This document shows positions 52,434-62,314 of a DNA stretch of 64,000 bases, in pieces; position 1 is the first letter of the stretch, and each line of letters opens with the position of its first letter. The translations under genes were made by a program, and so were the position numbers. Source of the stretch: an uncultured Lachnospiraceae bacterium (GTDB lineage: Bacteria; Bacillota; Clostridia; Lachnospirales; Lachnospiraceae); NCBI GenBank assembly GCA_910578845.1, contig CAJTSL010000013.1, positions 1-64,000 on the forward strand, given 5' to 3'. The notes beneath the pieces were generated by a model. The model worked only from the letters and a program-made list of their open reading frames with translations. It was not told the DNA's origin and did not search any database.

Positions 52434-53345
52434 CTAACCTTTCACTGCTCCGACCATAACGCCTTTGGTGAAGTATTTCTGCACGAAAGGATAGACGCAC
52501 AGAATCGGTACTGTCGCGATAACGGTACACGCCATCTTAATCGCCTTATCCGGCGGCGCACCGTTCATATCGTAATAATCCATGACAACCTCCGAAACCT
52601 GGGAAGTCAATAAGATAATCGACCGCAACTGAATCTGTATCGGGAATTTCTCCGGTGTCTTCAAATAAATCATAGATGCGAAGTAATCATTCCAGAAACC
52701 TACCCCATAAAAGAGGGAAATAGATGCAATGACCGGTTTGGACAACGGCAGCACAATCTTGAAAAAAGTGCCAATATCGCTGCATCCATCTATGTATGCC
52801 GCGTCTTCTAACTCCTGTGGCATATCCTGGAAGAAATTCTTGATGATGATCATATTGAAGGGGCTAATCAGCGCCGGCAAGATCAACGCCCAATAGGAAT
52901 CATATAAGCCATAAGCATTGTAAACGAGATAAGACGGTATCATGCCGCCGCTAAAGAGCATCGTTACGATGACCATGTTCAAGATCAGATTCCTTCCCCG
53001 AAAATGCTTCTTAGACAAAGGATAAGCAAACGACAAGGAAAACATCATACACAATGCCGTTCCCGCTATCGTCAATAAAATGGAGTTTTTCAAACCGCGC
53101 AGGATGTTCGCCGTTTTAATCGCATATTGATACGCATTGAGCGACCACACTTCGGGAATAATGAAAAACGCCTTCTCCGTCAGCTCCTTATTCGTTGCAA
53201 AGGAGCCTGCCAATATGTACAGGAAGGGCAATACCGTAGCCAATGCGACCAACGCAAGGCCCGCATAGATGATGACGTCCACGATTCTGTCGCCCAGGCT
53301 TCTCTTCACTTTACTGCCCTGTTTCTTTTTCACTAGTCCAGCCAT
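52434..53345 (-). CDS. Carbohydrate ABC transporter permease (LplC/YtcP type)
   Basis: 303 residues, six membrane segments, with the cytoplasmic EAA loop DAAYIDGCSDIGTFFKIVLP that docks with the ATPase, and the typical C-terminus FVQKYFTKGVMVGAVKG. AAGGAGG before the ATG at 53345, 10 bp after the LplB-type gene. Confidence 0.94.
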   Translation of the reverse strand: MAGLVKKKQGSKVKRSLGDRIVDVIIYAGLALVALATVLPFLYILAGSFATNKELTEKAFFIIPEVWSLNAYQYAIKTANILRGLKNSILLTIAGTALCMMFSLSFAYPLSKKHFRGRNLILNMVIVTMLFSGGMIPSYLVYNAYGLYDSYWALILPALISPFNMIIIKNFFQDMPQELEDAAYIDGCSDIGTFFKIVLPLSKPVIASISLFYGVGFWNDYFASMIYLKTPEKFPIQIQLRSIILLTSQVSEVVMDYYDMNGAPPDKAIKMACTVIATVPILCVYPFVQKYFTKGVMVGAVKG

Positions 53346-53355
53346 ACGCCCCTCC

Positions 53356-54327
53356 TTAATAGATTCCGCTTTCGCCGCACATCTTGGAAATCTTGTTAGA
53401 GCCAAGCACCAAAATCATGCCTACTACCGATTTAAACATACCTGCCGCAGTGGAGAATGAATACTGCCCGTTCTTGATACCACGCGTATAGATATAGGTA
53501 TCGAAAACGTCCGCATATGCCATGTTCAGGTCATTCCTCATCAGGAAGATCTGCTCGTAGCCCGTATTCAGCAGGCCTCCGACCCTCAATATCAGCATCA
53601 TGATGATCGTCCCTCTGATCGCAGGCAGCGTAATATGCCACATTAATCTCCAGCGCCCAGCGCCGTCTACTCTTGCCGCTTCATACATTTCCTGGTCCAC
53701 CCCGGCAAGCGCCGCAAGGAAAATGATCGTCCCATAACCGGTTTCCCGCCAGATATCCTGGCCGACAATCAACCCCCAGAATGCCGAACCTTTTGCCAGC
53801 ACATCAAAAGTCGTGCCTGTGACCGCCTTAAAAAGCATGTTTACGACACCGTCCGTCACATTGAATAACTGATAAGTCAAGCTCGCTACGATAACCCACG
53901 ATACGAAATGCGGGATATAAATAAGCGTCTGCACCACCCGTTTATAGCCGTTATGCATGACTTCATTCAAGAATAACGACAAAATGATAGGCGCCGGGAA
54001 ATAAATGACAAGCTGCAATAAGCTAATCCCCAGCGTATTACGCAGCAAACGGAAAAAATCCGGCGTATTAAAGAACTTCTGGAACTGTCCAAAGCCTACC
54101 CACGGGCTGCCCCAGATCCCTTTGAACGGGCTATATTCCTTAAAAGCAATGACAAGGCCTCCCATAGGCACATACTTAAATAAGATAAAATATAACAGTC
54201 CCGGGAGCAGCATGATATAAAGCCATTTATGGTGTTTCATATACTGTAGCGTGCTCATCCGGTTGAGCGTGACCGTCCTTCCGTTCGACAGCGTGATCAC
54301 ATTGTTCTTCTTTTTCTTCGAAGACAT
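53356..54327 (-). CDS. Carbohydrate ABC transporter permease (LplB/YteP type)
   Basis: 323 residues, six membrane segments with a Lys-rich N-terminus, LYFILFKYVPMGGLVIAFKEY in the first helix region and the EAA loop EAARVDGAGRWRLMWHITLP. GGAGG precedes the ATG at 54327. First gene of the transporter and enzyme operon that runs down to 42053. Confidence 0.94.
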   Translation of the reverse strand: MSSKKKKNNVITLSNGRTVTLNRMSTLQYMKHHKWLYIMLLPGLLYFILFKYVPMGGLVIAFKEYSPFKGIWGSPWVGFGQFQKFFNTPDFFRLLRNTLGISLLQLVIYFPAPIILSLFLNEVMHNGYKRVVQTLIYIPHFVSWVIVASLTYQLFNVTDGVVNMLFKAVTGTTFDVLAKGSAFWGLIVGQDIWRETGYGTIIFLAALAGVDQEMYEAARVDGAGRWRLMWHITLPAIRGTIIMMLILRVGGLLNTGYEQIFLMRNDLNMAYADVFDTYIYTRGIKNGQYSFSTAAGMFKSVVGMILVLGSNKISKMCGESGIY

Positions 54328-54520
54328 AGAAAACCTCCTTCCTCCTTTTTCTTCCTTATCAAGCATTGGTCATTTTGTTCAGTTTTTTATTTGACTTACT
54401 CAACGACATAGTGCAATTTTACCTGTCCCTATATCATTACGTCTATAATCATTTCCTTTTCATGGCATTTGACACTATTTTTTTGTGCAACTTATCCAAT
54501 TTACTCTTTGGTTTTTGTAT

Positions 54521-54591
54521 AAAAAAAAAGGAAATAATCATTTCCTTTCTTCGTTTTACAACGTTTTAAGAAAATGATTATTCCCTTTTTT
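54521..54591 (-). terminator. Terminator of the YesS-like regulator gene
   Basis: Long imperfect inverted repeat around GGAAATAATCATTT (from 54530) and AAAATGATTATTCCC (to 54585), followed on the minus strand by a run of nine Ts. It separates the regulator gene from the transporter operon. The rest of 54328-54620 is AT-rich and should hold the operon promoter, but I see no clear one. Confidence 0.8.
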
Positions 54592-54620
54592 ATCTTATAT
54601 TGTGAATATATCCGATGTGC

Positions 54621-56927
54621 TTATGTATAAAGCTTACGGAACTTGCCAGGCGTCACGCCTGTGCTTTTGCTAAAGAAACGGATAAAGTTCTGTGCGTTCG
54701 TATAATTAAGCCGCTCTGCAATCTCCGCCACTGTCAGTTTCGATTCTAGCAGCAGGCGCTTTGCTTCATTGATCTTATATTCTTCCACATAACCGCTAAA
54801 CGACCTGCCCCGCTCCAACTTTAAGATCTTCCATATATAAGTCTGGTGTACGCCTAACTGCTCTGCACACTCCGTAAGCGACAGATTGCCATTGTTCTCC
54901 GCGATCAGTCCCTCAATTGCCTCGAGCAGGGATGTCGTATGGTTTTCCAGGAAATCCAAGCGGTTTTGGATAATCGGGTCAATGAATTTCCACTTGATAT
55001 AGCGCCGCTCTCTGTCCGGTTCTAACACTTCTAAAAGCTCCCGGTATATCTTCTTGACGCCATCCGGGTATACCTCGTTTAAATTAACGCCCGCTTCTAA
55101 CGCCGTTACCAAAATGGCATTAGTATATCGCAATAAATAGAGAGGCAGCTCGCTCTCATGTCCCTGCGCATGTGACAGGTAATAGCAGAATGCATCCGTC
55201 ACTTTATAACAAAGCTTCTTGTCCACTGCTTTTATCCCCATCTTAATGTCATCTTCAAACTGCCGTTTGTAGGCTTCCACCCCCCCCCAGGCGGTTACGC
55301 TCGCCTGATAGAAATGGCACATTCTTTCCCCATCATCTGAAACTGCTTTGAATGTAAGGGCATTGATGCTCTCGCGGTAAGCTTCCCTGATATGGGCATA
55401 GTTCGTATGGGTAGCGCTAACGCCCATCAGGATCCGGTAATTGGATACCTGCCCGGTATATGTCTGCATCTCATGATAAAATTCCCGTATCCTGGATAGA
55501 AGCGCCTCTTCCTTTTCATCCCCGAAAATAGCGAAGATTGCATTCGCGTCATAGATTGGCGGCAGCCAGGCCTTGCTCTTAATCGAATCCGGCATCTGGG
55601 AAAGCAGCTCTAAGCAGACCACATCCTCATCTACCATGCTATGCATCTCCTCATCCCCCAAGTTCAGGATCACGACTGCCGTCGCATAATATTTCCATGG
55701 GCGCAGCTTAAATCCGGCAAGATACGCCTCCCACTCCTCGCCTTTCACCTCTCCGTGTATTAAGCGCAGTTCGAAGAGTTCTGCTAACTTGCCCTGTTGC
55801 TGATGCAAGAGCCGCTCTAAAGTCTGCTTGTCCTTCTTCAGGCTATGGATGCTCCCTGAGATATATTCCAGCTCATTCCCGATCACCGGCCTCTGCTCCT
55901 CCGTCTCCGCCACATTTTTCACCAGCATGCCTACCGGATGGTAAATGAGGTTACTGACCAACAGGAAGAAAACGAGAGAAGAGAGAACCATCATCGCAAA
56001 GAACATGACCGGCATCCTGATCGCCGCCTGCCCTTCCTCCACATCGTAGAAAACATAATATCTCCAATCCAGGACATCCGAAACCGCAGACGCGACCCGG
56101 TAGCTTCTCCCGTTCTTTTTCATGCATTCTACGTGCCTATCCGCATTCTGGATTGTCACACAGTCTTCAACCAGTTCCGGGTCGGTAGCATAAACCAGAT
56201 TGCCGGCGTTGTCTAACACGACAATGTCCTCGCAGTCCTGTAGCCACTCCCTGATCCATTTCTCCCAAGTATCCATACTGATATTCGCCACGAATACCGC
56301 GTATGTATTATAAGACGCTTCCGGCAGGCGCATGATGAAATTCAAGCCTTTTGTTTCAATCGTGATACGGTAGTTCCTATCCACCTGGCTCTCTAACACC
56401 ACGCCGTCCTCATCATACTTCCAGTAGCTTTTCTCCGCATCCTGTTTCTTCTCTTCATAAATGGACATTATCTTATTTCCGTTATATGCCTCGTCTAGCC
56501 GGAACAGCCCTTTGTTATTCAAAATCCATCCCGTCCTGAAGTTAGCAAAGGTAAAGCCGCTTACATAATCCCCGAAAATCCCTTTAGCTCCCATATTATC
56601 ATAGGCTTTCTTGTAATTGCTGTAGTCGGAATAACGTATATCATTTTCCAACATCCACTTGACAGCATCATCATCCGCCATCGACACATAATATTGCCAT
56701 AGGCTGCCTAGGCGTTCATCATTCTGAGACACAATCCGGTTAGCTGTCATTTTCGCTTCCCTGCCTGCGTTTTCCTGCCGTTCTATATGATAATCATAAT
56801 AAGCATAGGCGCTAAACAGCAAAAAAAGCGCCATAATCAGAAGGAAGATATAAAGAAATACCGTCCTTTTATATGACGTGAACAATCTTCTTCCTTTTCT
56901 TTTATCCTTTGACACTTTATTCCCCAC
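54621..56927 (-). CDS. AraC-family regulator with membrane sensor (YesS type)
   Basis: 768 residues. Membrane helix about 24-44, extracytoplasmic sensor region (45-300, Cache-like), second helix about 305-328, a cytoplasmic HAMP-like and linker region, then an AraC helix-turn-helix pair in the last ~100 residues (LTECAEQLGVHQTYIWKILKLERG, VAEIAERLNYTNAQNFIRFF). The architecture equals B. subtilis YesS, the activator of the rhamnogalacturonan genes. Start is GTG at 56927 or 56915; the second has GGGG six bases upstream. Placed directly before the importer operon it should sense an RG-derived sugar outside the cell. Confidence 0.93.
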   Translation of the reverse strand: MGNKVSKDKRKGRRLFTSYKRTVFLYIFLLIMALFLLFSAYAYYDYHIERQENAGREAKMTANRIVSQNDERLGSLWQYYVSMADDDAVKWMLENDIRYSDYSNYKKAYDNMGAKGIFGDYVSGFTFANFRTGWILNNKGLFRLDEAYNGNKIMSIYEEKKQDAEKSYWKYDEDGVVLESQVDRNYRITIETKGLNFIMRLPEASYNTYAVFVANISMDTWEKWIREWLQDCEDIVVLDNAGNLVYATDPELVEDCVTIQNADRHVECMKKNGRSYRVASAVSDVLDWRYYVFYDVEEGQAAIRMPVMFFAMMVLSSLVFFLLVSNLIYHPVGMLVKNVAETEEQRPVIGNELEYISGSIHSLKKDKQTLERLLHQQQGKLAELFELRLIHGEVKGEEWEAYLAGFKLRPWKYYATAVVILNLGDEEMHSMVDEDVVCLELLSQMPDSIKSKAWLPPIYDANAIFAIFGDEKEEALLSRIREFYHEMQTYTGQVSNYRILMGVSATHTNYAHIREAYRESINALTFKAVSDDGERMCHFYQASVTAWGGVEAYKRQFEDDIKMGIKAVDKKLCYKVTDAFCYYLSHAQGHESELPLYLLRYTNAILVTALEAGVNLNEVYPDGVKKIYRELLEVLEPDRERRYIKWKFIDPIIQNRLDFLENHTTSLLEAIEGLIAENNGNLSLTECAEQLGVHQTYIWKILKLERGRSFSGYVEEYKINEAKRLLLESKLTVAEIAERLNYTNAQNFIRFFSKSTGVTPGKFRKLYT

Positions 56928-57024
56928 TTAATCTTTCTCGTTGTTTTTCGTTCCCGTTCCCTATTTCCATGGAATCTTCCATTTTCAAAAGACTTTTCCG
57001 TTAAACCGCCGCGCTTCCATCCTG

Positions 57025-57717
57025 TTATTCTACGGCATAGACCTTTAAATCTGCGTACTCTCCAATCATCGGCGCTAACTGTCTGAATCCGATTTTCCCT
57101 CCCCCAAGCATCTTGCCATAAGTAACGCCATCGTCCACGAAATGGAAAATTTCCAAACCGTTTATGTAGAATGCGACATCCGCTCCTCTATGGAGCACCG
57201 CAATCTTGTATGGCGCCTGCGCTTCCTTTGCTTCAGGAATGGGATCCGCCCCCTGCGCTACGAGATAAAACCCGTAGCTCTTTCGCAGGTTACATGTATG
57301 GAAAGCACGCTCATCCGGCTCCTTGCGCCTAAAATATGACACATGGAACGCATCAATGTCCCCATGATGGTACTGCGGATATTCCCCCGTCCGTTTCGCT
57401 AAGCTCTCAGCAAACAGATCTTCTCCGTCCCTTCCCTTAGCCGCAAAAAACAGCATACAAAGCCCCGGCTCACGGATCGGGTAGAAATCCCACTCGATAT
57501 AAACGTCTGCCGGGAACTCTTCCATGCACCAGAGCACATAATTCGCTTTCTGTCCAAGCGAAGCTTCCATCTCGTTTTCCATACGCAGGCGCCCGTTCGG
57601 GAAAGCTATTTTCGCACTGCCCTCTAAGCGGAAATCCGCAAGAGACTCCGCGTCCGAAAGCTTATTTTCATAAATCAGTCTGCTATGGCTCTTAATGTCA
57701 TCCACTGTAATCCCCAT
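57025..57717 (-). CDS. DUF1961-family protein (YesU type)
   Basis: 230 residues with the family blocks ESLADFRLEGSAKIAFPNGRLRMEN, EFPADVYIEWDFYPIREPGLCMLFFAA and YHHGDIDAFHVSYFRR. B. subtilis yesU lies in the rhamnogalacturonan operon; the fold is a concanavalin-like jelly roll and the activity is not established. Start at ATG 57717 behind GGAG; earlier ATGs lack a ribosome site. It precedes the YesS-like gene, extending the RG-I locus to 57.7 kb. Confidence 0.88.
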   Translation of the reverse strand: MGITVDDIKSHSRLIYENKLSDAESLADFRLEGSAKIAFPNGRLRMENEMEASLGQKANYVLWCMEEFPADVYIEWDFYPIREPGLCMLFFAAKGRDGEDLFAESLAKRTGEYPQYHHGDIDAFHVSYFRRKEPDERAFHTCNLRKSYGFYLVAQGADPIPEAKEAQAPYKIAVLHRGADVAFYINGLEIFHFVDDGVTYGKMLGGGKIGFRQLAPMIGEYADLKVYAVE

Positions 57718-57786
57718 CACTTTTCTCTCCATTTTGCTATGATAATAACCCGAAATCACCTAGTAGAAGCTTCCCTATTATCTTAG

Positions 57787-59754
57787 TTATCTGCGCAGTG
57801 AAAACCCGCTGACAAGATCCTGCAATACGGATGCCTGCTCTGATAGCTCCTCGCTAGAAGCTGCGCTCTCTTCTGACGATGCCGTATTTGACTGCACGAC
57901 ATCGGAAATCTGGCTGATGGATTCCGTTACTTGCGCGATGGCGCTTGTCTGTCTTTCTATCGCGCCGGATACAATGCTCATCTGCTCGCCGATCTGCCCG
58001 GATTGCTCCACAATATTAATGACAGATTCCGTCACCTTTGCCACGACCTCGCTTCCGCTATTGACTGCTTCGGTCGAATCTTTGATCAATTCCATGGTCG
58101 CCTTCGTCGCTTCGTCAGACTTCTGCGCCAGCTCCCGTACTTCTTCAGCCACCACTGCAAATCCTTTGCCCGCCGCTCCGGCGCGCGCTGCCTCCACAGA
58201 AGCATTTAGCGCGAGGATATTCGTCTGTAGCGCAATATCCTCAATCGTATCAATGATATGACTGATTTTACTGGTAGATGCCATGATCAGATTCATCGCC
58301 TGGTTAAGGCTTTCAATATATTTACCGCTCTCCTGTAGCTCATTACCGGCATAGTCAATCGCCGCCTTTGCTTCCATGACAAGCCCCGCCGTTTTTTGCG
58401 CGTCGCGCTCCATATCCGACATCGTAACGGTAAGCTGCTCTACGGCGCTTGCCTGCTCCATAGCGCCCTGGGAAAGCATGGAACTGCTCGCTGCCATCTG
58501 TTGCGCATTCCCGGATACATGATCGGCAGCTTCCACAATGCCGCCTAACGCGCCATTAAGCTTCTCGCCGATAATCTGTAGATAATGCTGCATATCACTA
58601 AAGTCCCCAGGATATACCGCGCCGGAAGCTTCTTTGGTCAGATCACCCTCCGCAATCGCACCAAGTACGGTGCCAACTTCGTCTACAACTGCCTTAAAGT
58701 TCTTTATCAGAAGCGCAATGGACTCTGAGAGGATATGTACCTCGTCCTTGCCTCTTACTTCCGGTATAGGACTCTTCAAGTCTCCCTCCGTAAGCGCGCG
58801 CAGACGCTCTGTACATTTGACAATCGGCATTGCGATCGAACGGCTAAGCACAATCGAGATCAAAATAACGACAATGCAAAGCACGACTGCGACAGCAACC
58901 TGCCTGTTATTCCCGACATAAGCGGAATGCATGAACTCATCCTCGTCCATTGTCACCGCAACGCTCCATCCATTCGTCCCCGGAATAGGCATATATCCCT
59001 GGATATTATGGGAATTGTCTTCTTCATAGGAGTAAAAAGCAATGCCGCTCTCCCCGGCTACCATTTTCTTCTCCACCTCTGCAAGGATCTGCAAATCTTT
59101 CTCCCCCGGGTTCGCCGCTGCTTCCTCTATGATGTTTTCCTGCTCTATTACAGCCTGTTGGTTACCACAGGCAATCGTTACGCCGTTCTCGTCCAGAATA
59201 TAAGATTCCCCTTCTTCTCCGATCTGGATTTCTTCCACAATAGATTGTAAAATATAAGTGTCGCACTGGAAATAAAGAATGCCATGAATGCGATCCCCTT
59301 CTTTAATAGGGGCGGAAATCATCAAGAACATGTCGTCTCCGACAACATACGGGGAAGACATATAGTGTTCTCCATTCATAGCCGCCTGGAAAAAAGGCTG
59401 CTCAGAAACATCCACTTCATGGACCGCATCATATCCTTGCGCATCCGCCATGCCTCCGAAACGCATATAGTATTCTTCCACTTTGGTCTCTATGAACTCC
59501 TGTTTTTGTTCCAGAGATGTCTGGGCATCATAAAGAGTCGGATTAGACGCTATCTCCGCTATGGTGAGCGTATACGTCGATATCATATTCTGTGCCGCCG
59601 ATGCCGCCAGCTTTGTCGTCTCCATCAGCGTCTTCTCGATCGCCGTAATGGTAGAGCTGCGGGTAATCGCCACGCTCTGCGCACTATTGACAATAGATAC
59701 GCCCAATGTCGCTACTATGACCAATAACATAATCTTTGTTTGAATCTTCTTCAT
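57787..59754 (-). CDS. Methyl-accepting chemotaxis protein with dCache sensor domain
   Basis: 655 residues: membrane helix about 8-28, extracytoplasmic dCache-type domain (30-285; EQPFFQAAMNGEHYMSSPYV and GTNGWSVAVTMDEDEF), second helix about 287-308, HAMP (310-360), a second HAMP-like segment, then the MCP signalling domain with tip LQTNILALNASVEAARAG. dCache domains bind small ligands such as amino acids or carboxylates. It sits beside the RG-I locus, so attraction to a pectin product is conceivable but not shown. Confidence 0.94.
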   Translation of the reverse strand: MKKIQTKIMLLVIVATLGVSIVNSAQSVAITRSSTITAIEKTLMETTKLAASAAQNMISTYTLTIAEIASNPTLYDAQTSLEQKQEFIETKVEEYYMRFGGMADAQGYDAVHEVDVSEQPFFQAAMNGEHYMSSPYVVGDDMFLMISAPIKEGDRIHGILYFQCDTYILQSIVEEIQIGEEGESYILDENGVTIACGNQQAVIEQENIIEEAAANPGEKDLQILAEVEKKMVAGESGIAFYSYEEDNSHNIQGYMPIPGTNGWSVAVTMDEDEFMHSAYVGNNRQVAVAVVLCIVVILISIVLSRSIAMPIVKCTERLRALTEGDLKSPIPEVRGKDEVHILSESIALLIKNFKAVVDEVGTVLGAIAEGDLTKEASGAVYPGDFSDMQHYLQIIGEKLNGALGGIVEAADHVSGNAQQMAASSSMLSQGAMEQASAVEQLTVTMSDMERDAQKTAGLVMEAKAAIDYAGNELQESGKYIESLNQAMNLIMASTSKISHIIDTIEDIALQTNILALNASVEAARAGAAGKGFAVVAEEVRELAQKSDEATKATMELIKDSTEAVNSGSEVVAKVTESVINIVEQSGQIGEQMSIVSGAIERQTSAIAQVTESISQISDVVQSNTASSEESAASSEELSEQASVLQDLVSGFSLRR

Positions 59755-59939
59755 TTTCCTCTTTCCAGTCCATATGCGGACTAGAATCCTCGCCTCCTCC
59801 TATATAGTTTCCGCCATCTCGTGACCTTCTTATTTTACACATCCTTTGGCATAATTTCAAGACCTGTTCCATGATAGGGCAAAGAATATGACCAGTTTAG
59901 TCATGCGCCTATGCTACATCGGGAATACCAAGCCAAAAC

Positions 59940-60263
59940 TCATACCGCCCTCCCACGCTTACGCACGATGATTTCAATCTCATCATCCGCGACCATATAC
60001 ATATCCTGCGCTTCATATTCTGTCACGTAAGGACTGCTTTGCAAAAAGCCATCACAAGGCATCTCTCCCTCTTCTTTTAACACAATCGCAATGCAATCGG
60101 GAACCTTAGCCACATCCATGTAAAAATCCAACGCCCCGGTTATCGTTACCATATTATTGACGCTTGCCGCAAGAAATGTAGCCGCCAGGATGATGAACAG
60201 GAGCAGGATGATATTCATTGTCCGTTTTCTTCTCAAATCTTTCCGTAATATACGAAGTAACAT
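59940..60263 (-). pseudogene. Truncated FtsX-like ABC transporter permease
   Basis: 107 residues corresponding only to the N-terminus of a large FtsX-type permease: basic start MLLRILRKDLRRKR, one membrane segment (about 16-38) and the first part of the outer domain, ending at RKRGRAV. Intact members have about 600-1,000 residues. No continuation was found in the other frames toward 59755, so the rest was deleted. No cognate ATPase is adjacent. Confidence 0.7.
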
Positions 60264-60354
60264 TGCTACCTCCTTCTAACATTTGATAGGCATATTATAC
60301 AGTAGAAATTATTAAAAAGTCCTTAAATATCGGCAAAATATAAAGACAAAATCA

Positions 60355-60401
60355 CAAAAAACAGCACCCGCTCTATGCCATCTTCCTGACAAAGCGAGTG
60401 C
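60355..60401 (-). terminator. Terminator of the ABC exporter operon
   Basis: GCACTCGCT (60401-60393) pairs with AGCGGGTGC (60372-60364) on the minus strand with one G-U, followed by a T-rich tail. Confidence 0.75.
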
Positions 60402-60451
60402 CATCATTTATTGATTCTCTCTTCTACCATTCTTCCGTTCTCTCATAACCA

Positions 60452-62299
60452 CTACATCTGCAACTGCCTGAGCCGATAAAATGCGCCCTTCTTCTCCATC
60501 AGCTCCTCATATGTCCCGTACTCAATCAATCCGCCTTTGCCAATGACGGCAATATGATCCGCATTCTTAATCGTAGAAAGCCTATGTGCCACGATCAGTG
60601 TCGTCCGGTCCTTTACCAGATGCTCCGTCGCTACCTGTATCTTCTCTTCCGAAATACTGTCAAGCGCCGATGTCGCTTCATCCAGAATCAGTATTTTCGG
60701 ATCCCTGATAAACGCTCTGGCTATGGAAATCCGCTGCCTCTGGCCACCTGATAAGTTACTGCCATGCTCCAAAACCATGGTATCCACACCGTCCGGCATC
60801 TGCTCAATGACTTCTTCTAAGTTCGCGGCGCGGATGACTTCCCTAAGCCTCTCGTCTGAAATGCCTTCCTTCCCATAAGTGATGTTTTCCCGTATGGTGC
60901 CGGAAAACAGGATGGGCGTCTGCGGTACGACCGCAATCTGGGAACGATAATTTTTCAAATGAATGCTCTCCATGTCATAGCCATCAATGCAGACTCTACC
61001 CTGCGTCGCATGGAGGAATCCGATGACAATATTGAGGATTGTCGTCTTACCGGCGCCTGATTCCCCCACGAAAGCGACTGTTTCTCCTTCATTGATTTTC
61101 AAGTTCAGATTGGAAAATACGGGATCCTCACTGTTCTTATATTGAAAACCGGTATTCTCGAAAGTAATTTCTCCCCGCACGCCGGAGAGTTTCTTCTTAT
61201 TATGATAGTCCTCCACGTCATGGCAGAGCAGCACGTCCCCGATCGAATCCACGGATTCTAACCCTTTGGCAATCGTCGGCAGAAGCGTGATGATATTCGA
61301 TACCTGCGCGACGATCGTAGCAAAATACGTCTGGTACATCACGACTTCACCGACACTGATTTTCCCTTTGCTTGCCAGATAGCCAGTGAATCCAAGGCAA
61401 AGCACCTGAAAGATCTGGAACGATGCCCAACTGATAGAGGAAAAGTATGACTGCACCATATCCAGGCGCAGCCCGGATTTGGCTACATGCTGCAAATGAT
61501 GATCCATCTTACCGATTTCTTTCTCTTCTAGCGCATGCGCTCTTGTGACCGGAATCATCTCTATCATTTCCATCACATGGACGGAAGCCTCCTCCATGTC
61601 TTTCCGAAATGCCCTGTTATAGCTTTTGATGCGGCTGCGGAAGGTTACCATAATGCAGACCGCCACCGGTATCGTCGCCAGGAAGAAGAGGAATACCGTA
61701 ACGCTTTTGGTGACCACAACGGCGAAAGATACCGTAACGTTCATGATAATGCTTAATACCGTAATGAAAATCTGTGACGAAAGCGTCTCAATCTGTTCCA
61801 CGTCCCTCATAATCTTAGACTGTAGCCTGCCAGACTGCATCTCATTATGATACGTAATGGACAACTGCTGTAATTTACGAACAAGCGAGCTTCGAAGGTC
61901 ACGTTCTACATTACGGATTGATCTGGCATAGAATAAAGTATGGAAATAATTGGTCAATACATTCTGGGCAATCATCACCATCATGATCATGACTTGGAAC
62001 ATGATTTTCTGTCCTGCATTCTCATCCATATTCGTTGCAATGTTGACAATATTCGCCGTGACAATCGGCAATACCCATACCGGGGAATGTTTCACTGCAA
62101 AAAGCACAACGGATAAGAACAATTCCAGATAATGCCCTTTATAAATCCCGATCAAGGTCTTCAAGGAATGGTTCTGGTTACGCTTGAATGTCTCTAATAC
62201 TTTCCGCTCCGTCTCATCTAAATCCGCTTCCTGCTGTAACCGATACTGATACTTCTCTTTATCAATTTCTTTCCGGTACCATTCTCTTATTCTTCCCAT
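60452..62299 (-). CDS. ABC exporter half-transporter
   Basis: 615 residues: cytoplasmic N-terminus (~55), six membrane helices (60-345), and an ATPase domain with Walker A GESGAGKTT, signature LSGGQRQR and Walker B ILILDEATSALD. GGAGA before the ATG. It lies 15 bp after the partner gene. The two probably form a heterodimeric exporter; substrate unknown. No regulator is visible within the window. Confidence 0.93.
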   Translation of the reverse strand: MGRIREWYRKEIDKEKYQYRLQQEADLDETERKVLETFKRNQNHSLKTLIGIYKGHYLELFLSVVLFAVKHSPVWVLPIVTANIVNIATNMDENAGQKIMFQVMIMMVMIAQNVLTNYFHTLFYARSIRNVERDLRSSLVRKLQQLSITYHNEMQSGRLQSKIMRDVEQIETLSSQIFITVLSIIMNVTVSFAVVVTKSVTVFLFFLATIPVAVCIMVTFRSRIKSYNRAFRKDMEEASVHVMEMIEMIPVTRAHALEEKEIGKMDHHLQHVAKSGLRLDMVQSYFSSISWASFQIFQVLCLGFTGYLASKGKISVGEVVMYQTYFATIVAQVSNIITLLPTIAKGLESVDSIGDVLLCHDVEDYHNKKKLSGVRGEITFENTGFQYKNSEDPVFSNLNLKINEGETVAFVGESGAGKTTILNIVIGFLHATQGRVCIDGYDMESIHLKNYRSQIAVVPQTPILFSGTIRENITYGKEGISDERLREVIRAANLEEVIEQMPDGVDTMVLEHGSNLSGGQRQRISIARAFIRDPKILILDEATSALDSISEEKIQVATEHLVKDRTTLIVAHRLSTIKNADHIAVIGKGGLIEYGTYEELMEKKGAFYRLRQLQM

Positions 62300-62314
62300 G
62301 ATTATTCTCCATTC

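Noticed and set aside
54366..54569. 67-codon hydrophobic frame on the plus strand
   Set aside because: It lies in AT-rich DNA between the regulator terminator and the transporter operon and covers half of the terminator; no ribosome site.
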